Shown here piece after piece: positions 43,485-51,399 of a DNA stretch of 64,000 bases. The translations under genes were made by a program, and so were the position numbers. The notes beneath the pieces are model-generated. The model saw only the letters and a list, made by a program, of their open reading frames with translations, made no database searches and had not been told where the DNA came from. Position 1 is the stretch's first letter, and the number at the start of each line of letters is the position of its first letter. Source of the DNA: Crocinitomicaceae bacterium (GTDB lineage Bacteria > Bacteroidota > Bacteroidia > Flavobacteriales_D > Crocinitomicaceae); assembly GCA_030730025.1 (NCBI GenBank), contig JANQWC010000028.1:1-64000 (forward strand), read 5' to 3'.

Positions 43485-44957
43485 TTATAAACCTAAGCCT
43501 CGGTAGTCTTTTTTACCCGTTTCATCCATGATTTCCAGCAAGACACCTCGATTCACACCGCTTAACTTTTCGGTGAGTTCTTCGACGGTTTCGATTGGCT
43601 CGTTGTTGATTTTGGTAATGATGATGCCCTCGCTCAAGCCGATTGCCTTGAGTTTGCCGGTGCTGATGGTCTTGATTTTGACCCCAAAGCTGATGTTGAG
43701 CTCTTTTTTCTCTTTGTCGGTGAGCGGGATGAAGGTGGCGCCGAGTGCGTAATTTTTGTTGATTTCTTCTTTGCTCAGCAATTCAGTTTCGCCGTCTTGG
43801 TTGCGCAGCACCAAATCTTTGGTGATGATGTCGCCGTCTTTTTGACGCACGCTGAGCGTGACTTTATCGCCGGGGCGGCGCTTGCCGATTTCTTCTTGCA
43901 AAGCAGCTACGGAGTTGACTTCTTTGCTGCCAATTTTGAGTATGACATCGCCGTCTTTGAGCCCAGCTTTGTCGGCAGATCCGCCCTCAACAACTTTTGC
44001 AATAAAGACGCCTTTGAGGTCGGTGAGCTTGTTTTTCTCCTTGATCTCTTGCGAAATATCTGAAATTTGCACACCTAAATAACCGCGCTGCACGATGCCA
44101 AAATCGATGAGGTCGCGCATCACTTTATCGACGAGGTTGACCGGAACGGCAAAGGAATACCCAGCATAAGAACCCGTTTGAGAAGCGATAGCGGTATTGA
44201 TGCCGATGAGCTCGCCGCGCGTATTGACCAACGCTCCGCCGCTGTTGCCTGGGTTGACTGCCGCGTCTGTTTGGATAAATGATTCGATCGGCACTACTTC
44301 TTTGGAATTGCGCTCCGAAAGCAAATTGATGTTGCGCGCTTTGGCCGATACAATGCCGGCAGTGACGGTAGAAGTCAGGTTAAAAGGGTTGCCCACAGCC
44401 AAAACCCATTCGCCAATTTTGAGTTCGTCGGAGTTGCCAATCGGAATAGCGGGGAAGTTCTCACCTTCAATTTTGAGTACGGCAATGTCTGTTGAGGGGT
44501 CTGTGCCCACCACTTTAGCAGCGTATTTGGAGTTGTCGTTGAGGATGACTTCAATTTCGCTGGCATTTTCAATGACGTGGTTGTTGGTCACTATATAGCC
44601 CTTGGACGAAACGATAACGCCCGAACCTGCCCCCGCGCCGTATTGTTTGAATTCACGGCCTCCGGCACCAGGGCCGTAGAAAAACTCCTGAAAAGGATCG
44701 CGCTGAAAAGTGGTTTGCACTACTTTGGTGGTGATGTGGACCACCGAATGCACCGTGCTTTCTGCTGCTGCAGTGAAGTCGAGGCCTTGTGGAGTGCCTT
44801 GGTAATCAACTTGATGGATGGGTGCTCTTCGGTTGCCATCTAGTACTTGGTCCGATAAGCGGCTACTGTTATGTTGAATAATGACGTAAGTAGCCAAAGG
44901 AAGGGTACCTCCTAAAATACCCAAGCCGAATAATTTGAGTGTGCTGGTTAGTGTCAT
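43485..44957 (-). CDS. degP: DegP/HtrA-family periplasmic serine protease
   Basis: The 490-aa protein has an N-terminal membrane anchor or signal (residues 8-27). The trypsin-like domain has catalytic His127 (TNNHVI), Asp157 (TDIAVLKI) and Ser239 (NPGNSGGAL). Two PDZ domains follow (GYLGVQ at about 295 onward, and from about 400). It degrades or refolds damaged envelope proteins. The divergent spacer to dapF holds a phased GTTAA array that could control it, and a similar repeat lies just downstream of its stop. Confidence 0.94.
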   Translation of the reverse strand: MTLTSTLKLFGLGILGGTLPLATYVIIQHNSSRLSDQVLDGNRRAPIHQVDYQGTPQGLDFTAAAESTVHSVVHITTKVVQTTFQRDPFQEFFYGPGAGGREFKQYGAGAGSGVIVSSKGYIVTNNHVIENASEIEVILNDNSKYAAKVVGTDPSTDIAVLKIEGENFPAIPIGNSDELKIGEWVLAVGNPFNLTSTVTAGIVSAKARNINLLSERNSKEVVPIESFIQTDAAVNPGNSGGALVNTRGELIGINTAIASQTGSYAGYSFAVPVNLVDKVMRDLIDFGIVQRGYLGVQISDISQEIKEKNKLTDLKGVFIAKVVEGGSADKAGLKDGDVILKIGSKEVNSVAALQEEIGKRRPGDKVTLSVRQKDGDIITKDLVLRNQDGETELLSKEEINKNYALGATFIPLTDKEKKELNISFGVKIKTISTGKLKAIGLSEGIIITKINNEPIETVEELTEKLSGVNRGVLLEIMDETGKKDYRGLGL

Positions 44958-45020
44958 ACTGTCAGATTTTAATTATTTGCTCCATAAACGCAAAGAGTGT
45001 TCCAAAAATTGCTTGAAAAA

Positions 45021-45046
45021 TGTTAAATTTTGTTAAGAATTGTTAA
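45021..45046. promoter_or_regulatory. Three TGTTAA hexamers at exact 10-bp spacing
   Basis: TGTTAA occurs at 45021, 45031 and 45041, preceded by TTGAAAAA. The array lies between divergent degP and dapF, overlapping the dapF -33 region. Direct repeats at helical spacing are typical of OmpR/PhoB-family response-regulator sites. That interpretation is inference. Confidence 0.5.
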
Positions 45047-45058
45047 GGATTATTCAAC

Positions 45059-45066
45059 TATTTTTG
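45059..45066 (+). promoter_or_regulatory. -7 element of dapF
   Basis: TATTTTTG fits TAnnTTTG, 10 nt before ATG 45077. A TTG at 45040-45042 gives a 16-nt spacer. Confidence 0.5.
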
Positions 45067-45076
45067 TTTGCTCGCA

Positions 45077-45862
45077 ATGACACTACAATTCGCCAAATAT
45101 CAGGGTACAGGCAATGATTTCATCCTGCTCGACAACACCTCAGGTGCACATGACAATTTGTCAATTACTGACATTCAGCTGCTCTGCAACCGCAAATTTG
45201 GCATAGGCGCTGACGGCCTTATTGCGCTGCAAACACATGCAAGCCTTGACTTTGAAGTGATTTATTACAATGCCGATGGCACGCAATCTTTTTGTGGTAA
45301 CGGCGCGCGCTGTGCGGTAGCTTTTGCACATACCCTTGGCCTTTTGAAAACGCCACACACCCATTTTTTAGCCATAGACGGCCCCCACGAAGCTTGGTTG
45401 TGCCAAGACGAAGTGCGCCTCAAGATGTCCGATGTGCCACCTATTTTAGCACTTGAAAACGGTTATGAAGTCCAGACGGGCTCGCCACACTTTATTTTAG
45501 AAGATGCCAATCACGACACCGCTCGTGTTGTCGAAGTAGGGCGCAGCATCCGCTACAACGACACTTATAGCAAAGAGGGTATCAACGTCAATTTAATGGC
45601 CATTCAAGACAACTCCATTCAAGTGGCTACCTATGAAAGAGGTGTGGAAGACGAAACACTATCTTGTGGTACAGGCGTTACTGCTGCGGCGCTGGTTTTT
45701 GCCCAACTTCAAAATTTAGCTTCGGGTAAAGTGAAGGTTCAGACCAAAGGCGGCGCCTTAATGGTTGAATGGCAACAGCTCGAAGATTTATCTTTTTGCG
45801 AGGTGTACCTTACCGGGCCAGCCAAACGCGTTTATAACGGAATTTATGAGCTTAAGGGGTAG
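45077..45862 (+). CDS. dapF: Diaminopimelate epimerase
   Basis: Interconverts LL- and meso-diaminopimelate for lysine and peptidoglycan. The protein is 261 aa from ATG 45077. The ORF track's TTG start at 45068 lies almost on the -7 element. The two catalytic cysteines are in FCGNGARC and LSCGTGVTA. KYQGTGNDFI at the N-terminus is the family start. Its 3' end overlaps the GNAT gene by 17 bp, the first link in a five-gene rightward run. Confidence 0.95.
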   Translation: MTLQFAKYQGTGNDFILLDNTSGAHDNLSITDIQLLCNRKFGIGADGLIALQTHASLDFEVIYYNADGTQSFCGNGARCAVAFAHTLGLLKTPHTHFLAIDGPHEAWLCQDEVRLKMSDVPPILALENGYEVQTGSPHFILEDANHDTARVVEVGRSIRYNDTYSKEGINVNLMAIQDNSIQVATYERGVEDETLSCGTGVTAAALVFAQLQNLASGKVKVQTKGGALMVEWQQLEDLSFCEVYLTGPAKRVYNGIYELKG

Positions 45863-46376
45863 TTTAATTACATTGAGAGCAGTCGAAAAGGACGACGCAG
45901 GCACTATTTTTCTCTGGGAAAACAATCCGGCTAACTGGAAGGTTTCCAATACCGAAGTGCCTTTTTCGATGTTCGACATCCATCAACTCATCGAGCAGCA
46001 GTCGGATATCCGCAAGTCGGGCCAAATGCGCTTGGTGCTGCAAACCAACGCCGAAGAACGCCCCGTTGGCGTCATTGACCTATACGACCTCAATTTCAAG
46101 CATGGCTATGCCGCGGTGGGTATCCTCATCGCCGAAGACCAAGACAAAGGCCAGGGTTTTGCCACCGATGCCCTTTCCTTACTCATTGCCTATTGCCGCG
46201 ACACCCTAGAACTCCGCAATTTATATTGCCAAATACACGGAGACAACCATGCCAGCGTTCATCTTTTCGAAAAAGCAGGTTTTGAACACGTGGGCACCCG
46301 TAAAAATTGGCTCCGTTATAAAAATCAATATTTCGACGAACTTACTTATCAATTATGTCTAGAAAACAAAAACTGA
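45846..46376 (+). CDS. GNAT-family N-acetyltransferase
   Basis: The protein is 176 aa from ATG 45846 (MSLRGSLITLRAVEKDD). The longer track ORF reads dapF out of frame. RimJ-like features are LRAVEKDDA near the start, GVIDLYDLNFKHGYAAVGILI, the acetyl-CoA loop DQDKGQGFATDAL, and NLYCQIHGDNHASVHLFEKAGFEHVG. The substrate (protein N-terminus or small amine) is unknown. It overlaps dapF by 17 bp and mltG by 22 bp, so the three are translationally coupled. Confidence 0.87.
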   Translation: MSLRGSLITLRAVEKDDAGTIFLWENNPANWKVSNTEVPFSMFDIHQLIEQQSDIRKSGQMRLVLQTNAEERPVGVIDLYDLNFKHGYAAVGILIAEDQDKGQGFATDALSLLIAYCRDTLELRNLYCQIHGDNHASVHLFEKAGFEHVGTRKNWLRYKNQYFDELTYQLCLENKN

Positions 46377-47434
46377 TTTTAATGGCAGGGGTCCTTATTT
46401 TGGGGGCTACTGTTTTACTTTTCCCCAAGTTAAAGTATGCTTATGCGGCTTTTCAGAAGTCGAGCAATGCATCGGCGGTCGTTATCTACCTTTCGGTTAA
46501 GGAGTCTGCTCTAGATGTAAAAAGTGTGGCGCGCTTGCTCCAAGCAAAAGGAGTGCTCTCTATTACTGAACTTTTTGAATTGGTCGGCACTCAAAAAGAA
46601 ATGACTGCGCGCAATATAGCGCCGGGCAAATACATCATTGAACCCGGGACGGCCTACCGCCATATCTGGAATGGTTTTACATTAAACAGCAAGCTCAATG
46701 GCAATGCCGAACAATCTGTGCAGGTGAGTATTGAAAATTGCCGTACCCTCCAAGACCTTGCCGGCAAGCTCCAAAAACAACTCGATCTAGATAGCACCGA
46801 GCTCATGGCTTACCTTCAAAACGGTACCACGCTTTCTAACTTGGGCTTTACCTTAGAGCAACTCCCTGCGCTGTTTATTCCGAACACCTATGAATTATAT
46901 TGGGACCAAACTCCTCAACAATTTGTTGACCGCATGGCCCAAGAATTCAAGAACTTCTGGACCTCTGCGCGCATAGATAAGTTAAAAACAGTGGGTTTAA
47001 ATGCACCCAGTGAGGCGGTAACACTAGCGAGTATTGTCTATTCAGAGCAGTCAAGAAGGGCTGAGGAATGGCCGGTCATCGCTGGGTTGTATCTCAACCG
47101 TATCAAGCAAGGTGTCAAATTGCAATCCGACCCGACTTTTAAATTTTGCTGGGGCGACCAACTCAAAGGAGTTCAACGCTTGCTGGCCGTTCACCGCGAC
47201 ATCGATTGCGCTTACAACACGTATAAAATAAAAGGCTTACCACCGGGCCCAATTTATTTACCGCCCGTTGGCGTTGTTGAAGCAGTGCTGAATCCTGACA
47301 AGAACGATTATATCTTTATGTGTGCCAAGCCAGACTACTCGGGTACCCACAATTTTACAGCCTCAGGAGCTGAACACGCAAAAAATGCCAAGACCTTTCA
47401 AAATTGGTTAGCGGCAGAACTCCGCAACAGATAA
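46355..47434 (+). CDS. mltG: Endolytic murein transglycosylase MltG
   Basis: MltG cuts nascent glycan strands and sets their length. The 359-aa protein has one N-terminal transmembrane helix (residues 6-24), a LysM-like stretch, and the YceG core (LFIPNTYELYW, TLASIVYSEQSR, GLYLNRIKQGVKLQSDPT, YNTYKIKGLPPGPI). The conserved Glu of ASIVxxE is present, although the usual following Thr is Gln. It is coupled with dapF, a cell-wall precursor gene, which suits its role. Confidence 0.92.
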   Translation: MSRKQKLILMAGVLILGATVLLFPKLKYAYAAFQKSSNASAVVIYLSVKESALDVKSVARLLQAKGVLSITELFELVGTQKEMTARNIAPGKYIIEPGTAYRHIWNGFTLNSKLNGNAEQSVQVSIENCRTLQDLAGKLQKQLDLDSTELMAYLQNGTTLSNLGFTLEQLPALFIPNTYELYWDQTPQQFVDRMAQEFKNFWTSARIDKLKTVGLNAPSEAVTLASIVYSEQSRRAEEWPVIAGLYLNRIKQGVKLQSDPTFKFCWGDQLKGVQRLLAVHRDIDCAYNTYKIKGLPPGPIYLPPVGVVEAVLNPDKNDYIFMCAKPDYSGTHNFTASGAEHAKNAKTFQNWLAAELRNR

Positions 47435-47438
47435 CCCT

Positions 47439-48428
47439 ATGAAAAGAAGACAATTTATCCGCTTTGGCGCCATTTTAAGCGCACTCAGTTTAGTCGACAA
47501 ACCGAAGGCGAGTCAAACCTTTAGCCAATCTTTTTCTGGAAAGGCCGATGGCCCACTCGTGCTCTCTACTTGGAACCACGGCTTGGCAGCCAATGAAGGC
47601 GCCTGGCAGGTGCTTTCCAAAGGCGGCTCTGCGCTAGATGCGGTAGAAAAAGGCGTCATGGTGACCGAAGCCGACCTCACCAACCGCAGTGTAGGCGTTG
47701 GTGGTCGCCCAGACCGCGATGGCCACGTGACCCTAGATGCGTGTATCATGAGCGGTGATTCGCGCTGCGGCTCAGTGGCTTTCTTAGAAGGCTTGGCGCA
47801 CCCGATCAATGTGGCGCGTGCGGTCATGGAGCGCACCCAACACGTCATGCTCGTAGGGGCAGGCGCCAAGAAATTTGCAATTGAGCAAGGCTTTGAAACG
47901 GCCAAAATGCCCATACCTGAAGTCAAGAAAGACTACGAGCAGTGGCGCAAAGAGAACAAAGATCTATTTAAAAAACCCGAAATCAACCACGAAAACCACG
48001 ACACCATCGGCATGATCGCCATGGATGCAAATGGTCAGTTGGCGGGTGCTTGCACCACCAGTGGCTGGGCGTACAAAATGCATGGGCGCGTGGGCGATTC
48101 GCCGATTATTGGTGCAGGTTTATTTGTAGACGAAGAAGTGGGGGCCGCAACAGCCACCGGTTTGGGCGAAGCGATTGTCCGCGTAGCGGGCAGCCATACA
48201 GTAGTGGAGCTCATGCGCCAAGGCTTAGCACCCGAGGCGGCGTGCAAGGAAGCTTGTATGCGCATCATTCGCAAAAACAAAGACCTCACGGGCTTGCAAT
48301 GTGGCTTTATAGCCATTGATAAAAATGGCAACTACGGCGGCTATTCCATCTTTGCTGGCTTCAATTACGCTTTGCGCAACAACGCAGGCGAGGCCCTCAT
48401 CGACGCCAAATTCGACCGCAATTGGTAA
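47439..48428 (+). CDS. Glycosylasparaginase (N4-GlcNAc-asparaginase)
   Basis: This 329-aa Ntn-hydrolase splits the GlcNAc-Asn bond of N-glycoproteins after glycan or peptide trimming. The autocleavage site is NHDTIGM, making Thr189 the nucleophile of the beta chain. GRVGDSPIIGAG and ATATGLGE form the substrate pocket. The N-terminus MKRRQFIRFGAILSAL resembles a twin-arginine signal, so the enzyme may be exported folded. The beta-mannosidase gene starts 2 bp after its stop. Confidence 0.9.
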   Translation: MKRRQFIRFGAILSALSLVDKPKASQTFSQSFSGKADGPLVLSTWNHGLAANEGAWQVLSKGGSALDAVEKGVMVTEADLTNRSVGVGGRPDRDGHVTLDACIMSGDSRCGSVAFLEGLAHPINVARAVMERTQHVMLVGAGAKKFAIEQGFETAKMPIPEVKKDYEQWRKENKDLFKKPEINHENHDTIGMIAMDANGQLAGACTTSGWAYKMHGRVGDSPIIGAGLFVDEEVGAATATGLGEAIVRVAGSHTVVELMRQGLAPEAACKEACMRIIRKNKDLTGLQCGFIAIDKNGNYGGYSIFAGFNYALRNNAGEALIDAKFDRNW

Positions 48429-48430
48429 GC

Positions 48431-50887
48431 ATGAAAAGGAGTATCGCTTGCTTATTTCTCCTGTTTTTTACGGTGTCTACAACTGCACAAACCACCCTAG
48501 ATTGGGAAGTATTTCATCCCGTCAAAAATACCTGGTTACCTTTTGGCGAGGCGGGCAGCGTGCAAGACTTTCTTTGGAAAAGCGGCGAGCTTCCCGATCC
48601 ATTTGTGGGTGAAAACGAAGCTTTGTATCAATGGATTGAAGAAGAGCAGTGGCATTTTAGGACCAAATTTTTCCTGCAAGAAAACTATTTTAATGCCGAT
48701 ACCCTCGTATTGGATATCCCGAATATGGATACCTATGCACAGCTTTATTTGAACGGTACGCTCGTAAAGCAAACAGCCAATTTTTTTGTGCATTACCGCA
48801 TTGCGCTAGCCGTCAAAGATTTATTGTGCGGCTACAATACACTTGAAATCAGAATTGAGTCGCCGGTGTGTCACCACCACGACAGCCGCGATAAATATGG
48901 CTTTGCTTTTCCGATGCCCAACGACACCGGTAAAGAAAAAGTCGCCTCGTTGAGCAGAAAGCCACAATACCATTTCGGTTGGGACTGGGCGCCTAGGTTG
49001 GTCACGATGGGTTTTGCGTATCCAATTACCTTATCTGTTCAACCAAAAGTAAGTCTAGATTACTTGTTGGTGAATACCCTTAGTATAGATACCGCAAGAG
49101 GAGCCGAACTACAATTGAAGTTTAAAATAGACGGTTCTGCAGGTGTTTTGGTGGGCAAGAGCCAATATTTTGGTGCATTCCAATGGAGTGGGCAAACGGA
49201 GTTGGTGCTCAATCAATATATCGAAAACCCTCAATTGTGGTGGCCCAACGGACAGGGAGAACAACAGCTATACCACGACACCTTGCGTTTTTATGATGCC
49301 AATGGTCAGTTGGTTTTGGCGCATCCTTTTCGTTTCGGCATTCGCCAAGCAACACTTGAACAAAATAAAGACGAGTGGGGCACACCGTTTGCTTTTTACA
49401 TAAATGGAAGGCCGGTTTTTGCCAAAGGAGCCAATGTCATTCCGCCAGGTATTTTTGCCGGGGCTCAGTTAGACAGCGCTTATTTGGCACTCGTGCCGCA
49501 AATGAAAGCGGCCAACTTTAATTTTGTGCGCATTTGGGGCGGAGGCATGTACGCGCCAGAAGTGTTTATGAGGGCTTGTGACGAAGCAGGCATAATGGTT
49601 TGGCACGATTTCATGTTTGCTTGCGCCATGTATCCAGGAGATGCCGATTTCATCAATTTGGTCATCGAAGAGGTGAGTCAACAAGTGCCGCGCTTGGCGG
49701 CGCATCCATCATTGGTTTACTTCAATGGCAACAACGAAGTAGAGGTGGCCTGGAAAAACTGGGGCTTTCAAGTTCAGTATCATTTACTAGAGAAAGAACA
49801 ACGTGAAATTGAAGCGGCCTATGTTGACTTATTTCAAAAGGTTTTGCCTTCGCAGGTCCAGACCATTACCAACTCGAGCATTCCGTATGTCCATACTTCT
49901 CCTCTGAGCAATTGGGGAAAAGACGAATATTTTGACCATGGCACCATGCATTATTGGGGCGTCTGGCACGGCAAAGACCCACTGACTGATTTCGCCACAA
50001 AAATTGGCCGCTTCAATGCCGAATACGGTTTTCAGAGCTTTCCTGAGCCAAGTGCCATTGCACGCTTTGCCAATGAAAAAGAGCAAACCCTGCATTCTGC
50101 GGTCATGAAGGCCCACCAGAAGTCTTATGTAGGCAACGGCATGATCGAAAAACACGCCAAAACGTATTACGGCAAGGCCAAAGACTTTGAAACCTTTATT
50201 TATTATTCGCAACTCACACAGCGCAAGGCCGTGAGCATGGCTATTGCAGGGCATCGGGCCAACGCACCCCGCAGCATGGGCACCATTTATTGGCAGCTCA
50301 ACGACTGCTGGCCGGCCCCAACTTGGTCTAGCCTAGACGATCACAACAACTGGAAAGCCTTGCATTATGCCGTTCGCGACGACTACCGGTCAGTTGCCGT
50401 CATGGAGTTACACAAAGACGAAGCCAGGTATATTGTGCTGCAAAGTGACCTGCCAACCGATACACTAGTGACGGTTCAGGTTGAGTTTTACAATGCGGCG
50501 GGTTTGCAAACCGATGTGCAAAGGCGCACATATCCACTGAGCACCTACCAAACCCAAGTTTTGTTCAATGTCAGCGAGGCGTATGTTGGTTTTGTGAAAG
50601 TGATTTTAGACGAACAATACACCAGAACCTTCACTTTCATTGACAAGAGAAAAAGCAAAGAACTCAGCCCTCAGATGCGCATTACTGAACAAGATGCCAG
50701 TTCCAAAAAAGGCTTGCTTACCATCGTCACTACCGAGCCTTTGGTCGATCTTTGGCTGTATAGCAAGACCCAAGAATTGCATTTTGAACGCAATTTTGAA
50801 ACGCTCTTGCCCGGCACACACGTCCTTGAATTCACCTACCAAGACCAGCTTCCAGTTCTAGGCGAAATCACTTATTTGTTGCGCTGA
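48431..50887 (+). CDS. Secreted GH2 beta-mannosidase
   Basis: The protein is 818 aa from ATG 48431. The track's TTG start lies in the preceding gene. A signal peptide ends near STTAQ. The beta-mannosidase type of GH2 is shown by [24 protein letters not shown] and [12 protein letters not shown]. The acid/base is Glu436 (FNGNNEVE) and the nucleophile Glu531 (FNAEYGFQS). It removes beta-1,4-mannose, including the core mannose of N-glycans. The last 16 bp overlap the convergent DUF2256 gene. Confidence 0.93.
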   Translation: MKRSIACLFLLFFTVSTTAQTTLDWEVFHPVKNTWLPFGEAGSVQDFLWKSGELPDPFVGENEALYQWIEEEQWHFRTKFFLQENYFNADTLVLDIPNMDTYAQLYLNGTLVKQTANFFVHYRIALAVKDLLCGYNTLEIRIESPVCHHHDSRDKYGFAFPMPNDTGKEKVASLSRKPQYHFGWDWAPRLVTMGFAYPITLSVQPKVSLDYLLVNTLSIDTARGAELQLKFKIDGSAGVLVGKSQYFGAFQWSGQTELVLNQYIENPQLWWPNGQGEQQLYHDTLRFYDANGQLVLAHPFRFGIRQATLEQNKDEWGTPFAFYINGRPVFAKGANVIPPGIFAGAQLDSAYLALVPQMKAANFNFVRIWGGGMYAPEVFMRACDEAGIMVWHDFMFACAMYPGDADFINLVIEEVSQQVPRLAAHPSLVYFNGNNEVEVAWKNWGFQVQYHLLEKEQREIEAAYVDLFQKVLPSQVQTITNSSIPYVHTSPLSNWGKDEYFDHGTMHYWGVWHGKDPLTDFATKIGRFNAEYGFQSFPEPSAIARFANEKEQTLHSAVMKAHQKSYVGNGMIEKHAKTYYGKAKDFETFIYYSQLTQRKAVSMAIAGHRANAPRSMGTIYWQLNDCWPAPTWSSLDDHNNWKALHYAVRDDYRSVAVMELHKDEARYIVLQSDLPTDTLVTVQVEFYNAAGLQTDVQRRTYPLSTYQTQVLFNVSEAYVGFVKVILDEQYTRTFTFIDKRKSKELSPQMRITEQDASSKKGLLTIVTTEPLVDLWLYSKTQELHFERNFETLLPGTHVLEFTYQDQLPVLGEITYLLR

Positions 50888-51015
50888 GTCTTGCAGCGCT
50901 CAGAGCAATACTTCACTTGCTCCCAGTTTTTCTCCCACTTCTTGCGCCACGTAAATGGTTTTTGACAAGTAAGGCAGGTTTTTTCGGGTAAATGCTGCTT
51001 TTTGACTCCTTTCAT
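50872..51015 (-). CDS. DUF2256 small zinc-finger-like protein
   Basis: This 47-aa protein starts at ATG 51015 ([12 protein letters not shown]), not at the longer track start. Four cysteines (CLTC and CSERC, in [19 protein letters not shown] and VKYCSERCK) form a likely zinc site, as in DUF2256. As I recall, the family is often found near photolyase/cryptochrome and DUF2805 genes in aquatic bacteria. Its function is not known. It diverges from DUF2805 across 39 bp. Confidence 0.85.
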   Translation of the reverse strand: MKGVKKQHLPEKTCLTCQKPFTWRKKWEKNWEQVKYCSERCKTQRNK

Positions 51016-51054
51016 ATTCGAAAAACAAAAAGATGAGTATGTTGTTTCAAATAC

Positions 51055-51336
51055 ATGGACTTGAAGTTGCTTACCGACCAAGATATAGACCGCGTCATCG
51101 AGATGGCTTGGGAAGACCGCACGCCTTTTGACGCCATTCTATTGCAATTTGGCCTCAAAGAAGCCGAAGTGATTGCGCTCATGCGCAGAGAAATGAAGCC
51201 AAGCTCTTGGCGCATGTGGCGGGCTAGGGTACAAGGCAGAGCCACCAAACACAGCGCTTTGCGCGGTTTTGAAGCAGGCCGTCATAAATGCAACTTACAG
51301 CGCAACATCACCGGTAACAAGATTTCCAAGCGCTAA
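51055..51336 (+). CDS. DUF2805/TIGR03643 protein
   Basis: This 93-aa basic protein has the family core [42 protein letters not shown] and RVQGRATKH. The helix-turn-helix-like middle hints at nucleic-acid binding, but no function is established. It pairs with the divergent DUF2256 gene. No photolyase is visible in this window. Confidence 0.88.
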   Translation: MDLKLLTDQDIDRVIEMAWEDRTPFDAILLQFGLKEAEVIALMRREMKPSSWRMWRARVQGRATKHSALRGFEAGRHKCNLQRNITGNKISKR

Positions 51337-51351
51337 TTGCCTTTCATTGCG

Positions 51352-51359
51352 TATTTTTG
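51352..51359 (+). promoter_or_regulatory. -7 element of the TonB receptor gene
   Basis: TATTTTTG fits TAnnTTTG, 40 nt before the ATG. No convincing -33 partner was found. Confidence 0.35.
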
Positions 51360-51399
51360 CAGATATTGTGGATAATCCAGCAAATCGACTCATTACAAT

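Noticed and set aside
44949-45085. TGACACTA near the starts of degP and dapF, similar to the 28485 palindrome
   Set aside because: Both include the ATG start codons (ATGACACTA encodes Met-Thr-Leu), and no inverted partner is present.
46355-47434. Possible loss of the MltG catalytic Glu (ASIVYSEQ instead of ASIxEKET)
   Set aside because: Remembered Bacteroidota sequences vary at the first position, and the second Glu, which appears conserved, is present.
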